Positions 8,624 to 16,115 of a stretch of 34,560 nucleotides of DNA are shown piece after piece (position 1 is the first letter of the stretch; every line of letters starts with the position of its first letter). Source of the stretch: Chitinophagaceae bacterium (GTDB taxonomy: Bacteria > Bacteroidota > Bacteroidia > Chitinophagales > Chitinophagaceae); assembly GCA_947447265.1 (NCBI GenBank), contig CANFKC010000047.1, forward strand, positions 1-34,560, given 5' to 3'. A model generated the notes under the pieces. It saw only the letters and a program-made list of their open reading frames with translations, made no database searches and was not told the DNA's origin. The translations under genes and the position numbers were made by a program.

Positions 8624-10136
8624 AGCCTATACCTTTTAAATTTTCTCGAATGGTTTGTTCTAAAATGGCACTCTGCGCAAACTGCTCTGACAGTGTTGCC
8701 GTGAGTGCTAGCATTTTCTCTTCAAAGGGCATCAAATCGGTTTCCTCTTCCTCTGTACCAACATATCGCCCAGGCATTAGCATATAGTTACTATCTTTTA
8801 CGTCCTGCATTGTTGCTGCTTTGCAGAATCCGGCTATATCGCTGTAGTCGCCCTTTAGGTTTCTCCAATTATGGTAGGTATCAGTAATTTGCTTTATGTC
8901 AGTATCGCTTAATTCCTTATTTCTACGATTGATCATAGTACCCAGATTACGAGCATCAATAAAGAGTATTTCGTTACTACGGTTCCTGAATTTCCCATTT
9001 GTCTTATTCTTTGCTAAAAACCATAGGCAGGCTGGTATCATGGTATTATAAAAAAGCTGCGCTGGTAAGGCTACCATACAATCCACCAGTCCGGCTTCAA
9101 TTAGGTTCTTTCTTATTTCACCCTCGCCACCGCTATTACTGTTCATACTGCCATTAGCCAATACAACACCTGCGGTGCCAGTTGGGCTTAGCTTGTGTAT
9201 GAAGTGTTGCAGCCATGCGTAGTTAGCATTACCCACTGGTGGTATACCATATTTCCAGCGTTTGTCATCTCGTAATTGCTCCCCCTTCCAGTCGCTTATA
9301 TTAAAAGGTGGGTTGGCTATTATATAATCAGCTTTCAAATCTGGGTGCAGGTCGGTGGTAAACGTATCCCCAAATTGTATATTGGCATCAATACCCCTGA
9401 TAGCAAGGTTCATTTTTGCCAGCTTTACAGTTGTAGGGTTGCTCTCCTGTCCGTAAATACTCAAATCTCCAATCTTGCCTTGGTGGTTCTCTATGAATTT
9501 TTCGCTCTGTACAAACATACCGCCACTACCACAACAACCATCATAAATCCTGCCCTTGTATGGCTCCAACATATCTACCAACACCCTTACAATACTTTGA
9601 GGTGTGTAAAACTGTCCACCGTTCTTGCCCTCGGCATCGGCAAACATGCCTAAAAAATACTCATATACCTGCCCCAGCAAATCCTTGCCTTTATGCCCTT
9701 CACCACCAAAGCCTATATTACCGATAAGGTCTAACAATTCGCCCAGCCTTGGTTTGTCTAAATCAGGGTCAGCGTAATTTTTAGGTAGTATGCCTTTCAG
9801 ATTCTCGTTGATCTTCTCTATCTCATCCATTGCCTTATCAATGAGAATACCGATAGTCGGTTGCTTGGCATTGTTTTGCAAAAACGCCCATCGTGCTTTT
9901 TCAGGCACATAAAACACGTTGTAAGCTAAATACTCATCCGCATCCTCTGGATTAGCTCCGGCAAATTCACCTTGCCCACCCACCAGTTTTTCGTGCAGCT
10001 CATCGAATGCATCAGAAATATACTTTAAAAATATTAGTCCCAAAACCACATGCTTGTATTCCGCAGCATCCATATTACTACGGAGCTTATCAGCGGCAGC
10101 CCAAAGTGTTTTTTCAATTTCTCTTATGTCACTCAT
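8613..10136 (-). CDS. hsdM: Type I R-M N6-adenine methyltransferase HsdM
   Basis: A 507-aa SAM-dependent methyltransferase that methylates adenine within the HsdS target and forms the core of the restriction complex. The N-terminal HsdM helical domain ([29 protein letters not shown]) covers about 1-150. The catalytic domain follows: [17 protein letters not shown] (174-190), SAM motif [12 protein letters not shown] (198-208) and motif IV NPPF (275-278). It is the first gene of the operon and diverges from the serine recombinase, with 213 bp between. The motifs are intact and the length is usual for the family. Confidence 0.97.
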   Translation of the reverse strand: MSDIREIEKTLWAAADKLRSNMDAAEYKHVVLGLIFLKYISDAFDELHEKLVGGQGEFAGANPEDADEYLAYNVFYVPEKARWAFLQNNAKQPTIGILIDKAMDEIEKINENLKGILPKNYADPDLDKPRLGELLDLIGNIGFGGEGHKGKDLLGQVYEYFLGMFADAEGKNGGQFYTPQSIVRVLVDMLEPYKGRIYDGCCGSGGMFVQSEKFIENHQGKIGDLSIYGQESNPTTVKLAKMNLAIRGIDANIQFGDTFTTDLHPDLKADYIIANPPFNISDWKGEQLRDDKRWKYGIPPVGNANYAWLQHFIHKLSPTGTAGVVLANGSMNSNSGGEGEIRKNLIEAGLVDCMVALPAQLFYNTMIPACLWFLAKNKTNGKFRNRSNEILFIDARNLGTMINRRNKELSDTDIKQITDTYHNWRNLKGDYSDIAGFCKAATMQDVKDSNYMLMPGRYVGTEEEETDLMPFEEKMLALTATLSEQFAQSAILEQTIRENLKGIGYEF

Positions 10137-10290
10137 ATTGCTTACTTTACTTATTGTCTTTTTTATTTTTTATAGTCTGTAAAAGTAGGTGATAATAACA
10201 ACATGCGCCAGTGAACCAAAACAAATATTAATTACCAGCACCGGAGGTACTAACCCTTATTTTCAGTTAAAAAACGATGTGGACAAATAG

Positions 10291-10328
10291 TGTCACAAAT
10301 TGTAGTCGAACGTTTCCAATTTGTGACA
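10291..10328. promoter_or_regulatory. Perfect 12-bp inverted repeat upstream of serine recombinase
   Basis: TGTCACAAATTG (10291-10302) and CAATTTGTGACA (10317-10328), separated by 14 bp, end 21 bp before the recombinase ATG. The site may be an operator controlling the recombinase and perhaps hsdM, or a recombinase binding site. Confidence 0.6.
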
Positions 10329-10349
10329 GGATAGCCGTAGTTTAGCCAA

Positions 10350-11006
10350 ATGGAACAATTCATATCTTATTACCGTTGTAGCACCCAAAGGCAAGGCGTA
10401 TCAGCATTAGGTCTTGACGCACAGAAAAATTCTGTAATGTCGTTTCTAAATAGCAGAACGCTATTAGCTGAATATACCGACATTGAAACAGGGAAGAACG
10501 ACAATAGGCCACAATTGCTTAAAGCTATCGAACATGCCAAGCAAACTAATAGCATCTTACTAATTGCGAAGCTGGATCGGTTATCACGTAATCTTACGTT
10601 CGTAAGCATGTTGATGGATACAAAAGTAAAATTTGTGTGTTGTGACATGCCTGATGCCAATGAGCTTACAATACATATATTCGGTGCGCTTGCACAATGG
10701 GAACGCAAAAGGATTGCCAGCCGTACATCTGATGCGTTGCAGGAATTAAAGAAGCGTGGTAAGGTTCTCGGCTCACCTGCTAATTTTACTATAGCAGCCA
10801 GACAACTGGGTCCGGTAAAGCTTAAACAGATTGCCAACGATAATGCCAACAATCAAAAGGCAAAAAAAGTCATCAATCTGTTAAGCAAGAACGGTAAGTC
10901 ATTGAGGGAGATAGCTACAGAGCTAAACGATTCCGGTTTCAGAACTTCACGAGGTGGTAATTTTGGAGCAGAGCAGGTTAGGCGCTTAATTAGTAAAGTT
11001 GCCTAA
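10350..11006 (+). CDS. Small serine recombinase (resolvase/invertase family)
   Basis: A 218-aa site-specific recombinase. The catalytic domain begins FISYYRCSTQRQ, with the nucleophile Ser11 in the Y-x-R-x-S-T-x3-Q block. It continues with LDAQKNSV, LLIAKLDRLSRNL (the conserved LDRLSR) and the helix GALAQWERKRIASRTSDAL. The C-terminal 80 residues hold the DNA-binding region, with SLREIATELNDSGFRTSRGGNFGAEQVRRL as a helix-turn-helix. The length fits resolvases and DNA invertases rather than large serine integrases. It diverges from hsdM behind a perfect inverted repeat. The partner site is not identified; inversion at the 43-bp repeats 9 kb away is only one possibility. The motifs predict an active enzyme. 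Confidence 0.93.
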   Translation: MEQFISYYRCSTQRQGVSALGLDAQKNSVMSFLNSRTLLAEYTDIETGKNDNRPQLLKAIEHAKQTNSILLIAKLDRLSRNLTFVSMLMDTKVKFVCCDMPDANELTIHIFGALAQWERKRIASRTSDALQELKKRGKVLGSPANFTIAARQLGPVKLKQIANDNANNQKAKKVINLLSKNGKSLREIATELNDSGFRTSRGGNFGAEQVRRLISKVA

Positions 11007-11062
11007 TATACCTTGCAGCGATTCTAGCTATTCAACACGACTATAGCATCCAGTAATCACAA

Positions 11063-11812
11063 TCAAGCATCTCCCATTAAATCTTTCAATGAAAAACCGA
11101 CAGTTCTATATTTAGGCTTAATAGGTGTATTCATTACATCGTATATAGCTCGCATCCTATTATCTGGGTATTGCTTGATTAATAGATCCTCAGGGATTTT
11201 CGAGGTACGCTCGTTAATATCAAAATAATATGGAACGCTACTGTTTTCGCACTCTGATCTCATGCTCCTCAACCAATTAATATCGACTGATTCAATTATC
11301 TCAGGGATTTGCTTAACCCAGATAATTTTACCTGTATCTAAATATGATTGCAATGATATTTCGGACGACTGACAACAGAGCCTAATACACTTATTACCAT
11401 TCAATTTTAGAAATTTCGGCATTAACTCATCCGCAGTAGCTTGATCACTTAGAAGTAGCTCATACATTATGTTTGCCGGTGGATTTACCCTCCATTTCTC
11501 TGGTATAAGTCTATATGCCCTTTTAATATTCCGTATAGGTAAGATAAACATAAAATTAGGGTATCTTCCTTGGGATATTCTATTAAAGAGTAATGTTATA
11601 TGCTTTTCGCTAGGTGTTACCAGTACGTTATCTCTGTTTAGCCTCGGTTTAAATACTTCAAATAGTTCATCGGTAACAGGTATTACGTAAAAAGCATTCT
11701 CCATTAATGCCTTTTGTCGAAATATACCTAAATGTTTCAATGAAGTATCTCCCCAAGGTACTATCGGTAGCTTGGCGTGCTTGATTTGATGTCTATATTT
11801 AATTTGTTTCAT
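11063..11812 (-). CDS. Divergent DUF5131 (phage Gp37/Gp68-like) protein
   Basis: A 249-aa protein whose blocks match, in order, the DUF5131/Gp37-Gp68 family. These are TPSEKHITLLFNRI (66-79), FMFILPIRNIKRAYRLIPEKW (87-107), ANIMYELLLSDQATADELMP (113-132, matching the usual N-x-W-x-G-x-S-V-E-x-Q-x-T-A-D-x-R-x-P), KCIRLCCQSSEISLQ (141-155) and INWLRSMRSEC-x4-VPYYF (178-197). The glycine motif GGESG that normally precedes the last block is replaced, and the N-terminal cysteine cluster typical of these proteins is absent. It looks like a degenerate or repurposed member. Family assignment is from motif order only; function is unknown. Confidence 0.5.
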   Translation of the reverse strand: MKQIKYRHQIKHAKLPIVPWGDTSLKHLGIFRQKALMENAFYVIPVTDELFEVFKPRLNRDNVLVTPSEKHITLLFNRISQGRYPNFMFILPIRNIKRAYRLIPEKWRVNPPANIMYELLLSDQATADELMPKFLKLNGNKCIRLCCQSSEISLQSYLDTGKIIWVKQIPEIIESVDINWLRSMRSECENSSVPYYFDINERTSKIPEDLLIKQYPDNRMRAIYDVMNTPIKPKYRTVGFSLKDLMGDA

Positions 11813-11976
11813 AATAAGTGAGCTGATTTTTTGCCCACTTATAATATGTCTGAATGTGACTAAAGTTTATTTAACCGAAAAAAATATTAAATGTCCTAAC
11901 GGTATCAACACATTCAACATTTTGGGCTCAGTGCTTCGCCCATAATGCTAAAAGAGTTGATAGAGCAATTGAAGTT

Positions 11977-12026
11977 CTGATTTGAATACTAGCATATCTG
12001 GAGAAGATAAGCTAGTTTCAAATCAG
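11977..12026. terminator. Long imperfect hairpin downstream of LytTR gene
   Basis: Outer 10-bp stem CTGATTTGAA / TTCAAATCAG, then a 1-nt bulge, ACTAGC / GCTAGT, one mismatch, TATC / GATA, and a 7-nt loop. It begins just past the LytTR stop in the transcription direction. No clear U-tract, so it may instead stabilise the RNA end. Confidence 0.5.
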
Positions 12027-12033
12027 GTAGCGG

Positions 12034-12924
12034 TTAATCGGTATTAGCACCTGTACCATATTTTTTATCAAAATAACCTTGCAACTCCAATAGCCGTCTT
12101 ATGTTTTTTACATTTCGTGCGTAATTACTCAAACTATCATAGTACTCGCCAATTCTCATTACTTGCCTCTGATACTCAATCGCATCAAATTTTATGTCAG
12201 TTTTGACCTTTAATATTGTACTGTATATAATATCAGATGGCGTTTCATTGATACAAAAAGTCCCTGGTATCGGCAGGGTGTATTCCAATATATTAATGGC
12301 ATAAGATTTATGAACCCTAAAAAGAAGGTTGCTATTGCCTTGCAGTTGCCGGAGCAAATCGTCAAGATCGCTATCGGTTTCAATAAAATGCCGATACTTT
12401 CCACCTATTACTGGTTGAATTGGCTTTATTAGGTATATTTTTTTAGTCTTACGATGGGCTTCGATAGCGTATATGTTCGCTGCTTTAACTACAAAATCTT
12501 CACCACTGCCACCGCTAGTACAATGTAGAGGTGCCGGAGCCGGATCCCACATTAAATTGCCTAGCGCAGCTCCTAAATTCGCACCTGCCAATTTCGATGT
12601 TTGCTCTGCCAACATTTGGTTTATCATTAACCCACTAATGCGCCATTGTTGCCGCTCTACAACATTTTTTAGGTATTGAATTTCATGCTTTAGCGGTAGT
12701 TTTCTGGTAGCCTTAGCAACATTATTCGGTTTGCTTACTTCATGTGCTATCTGCAATGCAACAGATAGTGGCAACACTTTTGACGCTAATTCCATGGTTT
12801 CCTCTGAACTCATGGCAACAGAGATCAATTTACCTAATGTCTCCAAGGTATCTGCATCAATTTCGAGCGTTACTATTTTGTTTGTTTCCATCCTGATATA
12901 TTTTATCTGGGCAGCTTTCACCAT
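12034..12924 (-). CDS. LytTR DNA-binding-domain protein without receiver domain
   Basis: A 296-aa protein. Residues ~142-235 fit the LytTR DNA-binding domain: EDFVVKAANIYAIEAHRK opens it, and DLDDLLRQLQGNSNLLFRVHKSYAIN (186-211) matches the family's L-x2-L-x2-L...F-x-R-x-H-x-S-Y-x-I/V-N core. The N-terminal ~120 residues are helical, with a basic patch KATRKLPLKHEIQYLKNVVERQQW, and show no phosphoacceptor receiver domain. The start is either ATG 12924 or ATG 12891 (METNKIVTLEI); the second looks more natural. A direct repeat ATGGTTCCAA, 33 bp upstream of 12924, is a plausible binding site. The signal it responds to is unknown. Confidence 0.7.
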   Translation of the reverse strand: MVKAAQIKYIRMETNKIVTLEIDADTLETLGKLISVAMSSEETMELASKVLPLSVALQIAHEVSKPNNVAKATRKLPLKHEIQYLKNVVERQQWRISGLMINQMLAEQTSKLAGANLGAALGNLMWDPAPAPLHCTSGGSGEDFVVKAANIYAIEAHRKTKKIYLIKPIQPVIGGKYRHFIETDSDLDDLLRQLQGNSNLLFRVHKSYAINILEYTLPIPGTFCINETPSDIIYSTILKVKTDIKFDAIEYQRQVMRIGEYYDSLSNYARNVKNIRRLLELQGYFDKKYGTGANTD

Positions 12925-12956
12925 ACACCAGCACTAACAAATAATAATTTATGCGT

Positions 12957-12986
12957 ATGGTTCCAAAAAAATCAAAATGGTTCCAA
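12957..12986. promoter_or_regulatory. Tandem ATGGTTCCAA direct repeat, candidate LytTR site
   Basis: Two identical 10-bp copies (12957-12966 and 12977-12986) start 20 bp apart, on the same helix face. They lie between the divergent LytTR gene and the GRDP-like gene. LytTR proteins bind pairs of ~9-10-bp direct repeats about two turns apart, so autoregulation is likely. Confidence 0.5.
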
Positions 12987-13056
12987 GCGCCCCATTTTTC
13001 TTATTTCGGCATTCTATGTTTGCTTATCAATTTTCTAACGCTTAAAACTAAAACAA

Positions 13057-13506
13057 ATGGAACAAAGTATTCAAAACCTCGATTTAACATTGGTAAAAAT
13101 GAAGCTAATGGATGCCGATGAAGGACAGGCATGGGACAGAGATCAATGCGCACATGCAGAAACAGAGTATAAACGCTTTTTGAACCTGATACGTGTTTAC
13201 GGTAACGCTGTACCAACAAAAGCCATGGACATTTTTTGGCATCAGCATATTTTAGATACACGAGCCTACTTCACGGATTCAACAAAAATCTTTGGTGAGT
13301 ACTTACATCACTATCCCTATTTCGGTATCTTTGGTGAAGATGATCATAACAATTTAGTCAGCAGCTTTGAATTGACAAAACAGAGATACTTTGAGTTGTA
13401 TGGAGAAAATTTAGATAGAAAGTCTGCTCTGCCGTCTGAGTACAACAAATGTCATACCTGTCATAACCAATGCAGCCATTGCAATAGACCCACTTTTACT
13501 GCGTAA
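13057..13506 (+). CDS. GRDP/DUF1399-like protein with C-terminal Cys cluster
   Basis: A 149-aa protein matching the glycine-rich-domain-containing-protein-like (DUF1399) family. The core VPTKAMDIFWHQHILDTRAYF (from 52) and IFGEYLHHYPYFGIFGEDD (78-96) carries the family's WH-x-HI-L-D-T-x-x-Y and HH-x-P-Y-F-G motifs, which are His-rich and may bind metal. The usual glycine-rich tail is missing. It ends instead in a C-x2-C-x3-C-x2-C cluster (Cys132, 135, 139, 142) that could hold zinc or iron. The cellular role is unknown. It stands alone, divergent from the LytTR gene, whose putative operator lies between them. Confidence 0.65.
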   Translation: MEQSIQNLDLTLVKMKLMDADEGQAWDRDQCAHAETEYKRFLNLIRVYGNAVPTKAMDIFWHQHILDTRAYFTDSTKIFGEYLHHYPYFGIFGEDDHNNLVSSFELTKQRYFELYGENLDRKSALPSEYNKCHTCHNQCSHCNRPTFTA

Positions 13507-13907
13507 GGTGGCTAAAAGGTGGCAGTTTCAGCGAATATGCTCACACGCATTCATTCAAATTCGAATGTTTATATTTAATTATAAATAAGGTCTGTATTGC
13601 TTTTCATGCGTTTCTGTGTGTTCATATATATATTTATGTAGTTCCTGAGGAACCACACTTAAGTTAACTAAAGCGTTGTAAATCAATTGATTACAACGCT
13701 TTTTTCTTTTGGGGTTAAACATAGTTTAAACATTTAGGTCTGTTTAAGCGCGAATAGAAATTTTCTGAAATTACCCTTTATATCAGCATAGCATAGCAAA
13801 GGCAAAATTTGGTTACTTTGGTTCTTGCATCTGCAAGTTTATTCCTTTTGCACTTTGCTACTACCTATCTTCAGTTTCATGGTGCTATTCTTATTCCCTC
13901 AGATAAT
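13507..13907. other. Intergenic region, 401 bp, AT-rich
   Basis: No credible gene. It holds a terminator at 13672-13710 and a small inverted repeat GTTCC-TGA-GGAAC (13641-13653). It probably lies near the right edge of the accessory island, since the next item is a gene fragment; no attachment-site repeat was found. Confidence 0.5.
13672..13710 (+). terminator. Rho-independent terminator
   Basis: Ten-bp perfect stem AGCGTTGTAA / TTACAACGCT with a 9-nt loop, followed by TTTTTCTTTT. It lies 165 bp past the GRDP-like gene on the plus strand. Confidence 0.85.
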
Positions 13908-14291
13908 TTATAAGACTGGCAATCGCAGAGCCACTTTATAGAAATTTGAAAATTCTGGTATTTTCCTTGTTTCATCACTATCAGGTGTAAGATCATCCAC
14001 CTGTTTAAAATCATCAAAACAACTGCTCATATCAGGATAAACTATAAGGCAGTCAATTGATTTGCTTTTATCAAACTCTAGTCGTTCGTAGACTTTTGTT
14101 AATCTGGCATATCCACTTACCTGCCGAATGTCCTTAATATCATAACCTGCTGAACCCCTCTTTTGAAATAATTCCCGATATTTAGCATCGATAACCATTT
14201 TGTGCTGCTTACCATTATCGTTGCAATCCAAGATATAATCGAGTTCATTGCCATTTATGTAATCATGGTGGAAACTGGCGTAATCATTGTG
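13908..14291 (-). pseudogene. 5'-truncated McrC-like PD-(D/E)xK nuclease remnant
   Basis: The open frame runs from just after an in-frame TAG at 14294 to the stop at 13908 (127 codons) with only a TTG at 14231 as a possible start. The peptide resembles the C-terminal nuclease half of McrC/LlaJI-type subunits: GNELDYILDCNDNGKQHKMV, then IDAKYRELFQKRGSAGYDIKD, then IRQVSGYARL and CLIVYPD. These give the acidic D of LDYILD and the DAKY core of the PD-(D/E)xK fold, plus the usual YQ/Q-x3-YA helix. McrC proteins are about 350-450 aa, so the N-terminal two thirds are missing, and no McrB GTPase gene is adjacent. It is best read as a decayed fragment of a McrBC-like restriction system. Confidence 0.65.
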
Positions 14292-14313
14292 CTAAACTAA
14301 GTGAAGATAAAGC

Positions 14314-14351
14314 AAGGCTGCCATGAATTGGGTTCAATTCATGGCGGCCTT
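14314..14351 (-). terminator. Terminator of nor operon
   Basis: Seventeen-bp stem (14314-14330 with 14335-14351, one G-T pair) and a 4-nt loop just past the norB stop. On the minus strand it is followed by GCTTTATCTTC, a weak U-rich tail. Confidence 0.65.
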
Positions 14352-14371
14352 TCCTATTCCGGTTGTTCAAA

Positions 14372-15691
14372 TTAATCTTCGAGCTGCTTCTCACTTATGG
14401 TTTTAATAAAGCTGAATGCGATAAGGCAAATTCCTACCACGAGAACGACCCCGGATGCCGAAAACCCGACCAGGTAAAGCATTATTTTCCGGGATACCTG
14501 TGCGAAATAATTCCCTTCGTAAAGCGCAATCGACCTTGCGATTCCGGCTGCCAGCAACGACAACCAGAAGAACAATAAAGAATAGTGCATCACGGTAAGG
14601 CCAATGCCAATTGATTTCCTCGCCGCATCATGTAATTGCTTTTCAAAAATGAACGTAACGGATGCCAGCAGCAACATAGTGTTGATACCTATTGTTGCGC
14701 CCATAGCATGTGCCACGGTAATTTGGGTGCCATGCGTATATTGATTGACATAGGGAACGGAAATAGCAATAGCCAAAATAAGATTCAGAAGTATCTAGGT
14801 ATCTGCTACCTTAAAGAACCGGTATGCTAGTGGGTAGCTGGTATTGCCAGATTTCTTATAACTATTTTTCCACTGCCAAAGAATATTGGCAAGCAGCACC
14901 AGCTCTGTCATACTGATAATATAGGCTACTTGTTTTACGATTGGGTTAGCAGGCACTATGTAGGTATGGTGCCCCCAGTTGAACATTAGATTGCTAAGCC
15001 CCAGAAAATAGAATGCAAAAGATATTTTCCGATGCCCCATTTTTTTGTCGCCGGTTATTTGCTCCATTGCATACATGGCTGTGCCGTAAATAAGCATATT
15101 CCATGCGCCCACCATGCTGCCATTAGCTTTCCACTGTACGGTGAGGTCGCGAATGATATTTTCATTGAAGTAAGGTAGTAACCATAAGTGCGCTTCTATC
15201 ATCGTAATAAAAAAGAACAAAAGCCCCGTACACCAGCTCCATATATAAACCGGGGTCGAAGCTAACCTAGGCCTTATGGTCATCAAAAAATTTATTGCAA
15301 ATAACAACCAATAAACAATTATCAGCGATGAAACCCACGGAGGGAATTCCAGGTATTCCCTACCAGAGAAATAACCCATACAAAAGCCCGAAACTGCAAT
15401 GAAAATGGTTAGCGATTGCAATAAAAAATGTACTCTGGCGAGCTTGCGTGAATAGAGCGTTCTGCCTGCCACATCAGGTATGTACCTGTATACAATACCG
15501 GTTACACAGGTAAATATCCAGTTCACGGCAAGAAACACATGAACGGGCCGCGTGTTTTGAAAAGAGAATTGTTCATTCAGAAAATGAGGAAACAAATATT
15601 GCAGGCTTGCCGTAAGCCCGAATGTAATACTCAACAACAGGCACGCAAAACCCAGTACAATGAAGCGGTATGCTATAGTATGTTGCCTCAT
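14372..15691 (-). pseudogene. norB: Nitric oxide reductase large subunit NorB, interrupted by in-frame TAG
   Basis: One continuous frame of 439 residues is broken by a TAG at 14795-14797 (residue 299) in the context FFKVADT-stop-ILLNLILAIAIS, where NorB relatives are expected to have Trp (TGG to TAG, one base). NorB reduces 2 NO to N2O at a heme b3/FeB site in the membrane. Visible ligands are His51 (RPVHVFLAVNW), His168 (EAHLW), His241 and His242 (NWGHHTYIV) and His328 (THGTQITVAHAMGAT). The second His of the usual H-x-H is Met330, and the position of the FeB-ligand Glu (four after His168) is Leu. It follows norC with 1 nt between. Readthrough, real inactivation and sequencing error are all possible. 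Confidence 0.8.
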
Positions 15692-15692
15692 G

Positions 15693-16052
15693 TCATTTTG
15701 TTATTGTAATAGCTGTGTTGCCTACATAAGATAAGTAGGCAATAATTGCATCGGCTTCGTCGGGGGAGAAATGAAAATTTGGCATTCTGGTACCTCCGTT
15801 TAATAGCATTCCTTTAGTGTATTTTTCACCTCCGCGTTTTGTAGTTGTAATTAGGGTAAGATCCGGCCCCATATAACCGCCAAGCCCGTATAACTGGTGG
15901 CAGCTCTGGCAATTGTTGATCTGCCAAAGTAGTTTGCCTTCTTTGGCCGCTTCAGTCATGACTATGTTGCACGAAGTACCTGCGGTATACACCCAACAAC
16001 TATAGGTGGCATAAAGACCAAGCAACAAGAAAATTACGCCTATCTTCTTCAC
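15693..16052 (-). CDS. norC: Nitric oxide reductase cytochrome c subunit NorC
   Basis: A 119-aa membrane-anchored c-type cytochrome that feeds electrons to NorB. An N-terminal anchor helix (IGVIFLLLGLYATYSCWVY) is followed by the periplasmic heme domain with INNCQSCHQLYGLGGYMGPDLT, the CxxCH plus GLGGYMGPDLT signature typical of NorC. The distal Met ligand is probably in GGTRMPNFHFSPDEADAIIAYL. Its length is shorter than many NorC proteins (~150 aa) but the domain is complete. It is immediately upstream of norB and downstream of the membrane-protein gene. Confidence 0.92.
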   Translation of the reverse strand: MKKIGVIFLLLGLYATYSCWVYTAGTSCNIVMTEAAKEGKLLWQINNCQSCHQLYGLGGYMGPDLTLITTTKRGGEKYTKGMLLNGGTRMPNFHFSPDEADAIIAYLSYVGNTAITITK

Positions 16053-16115
16053 TTCATTTTTCAGATAATACTATGATTAACAACTAATTCCTGACTTCAA
16101 TATCAGTCTATCGCT

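Noticed and set aside
13641-13653. GTTCC-TGA-GGAAC near the island edge as an attachment site or tRNA end
   Set aside because: It has only 5-bp arms, no tRNA fold around it and no matching copy at the other island edge.
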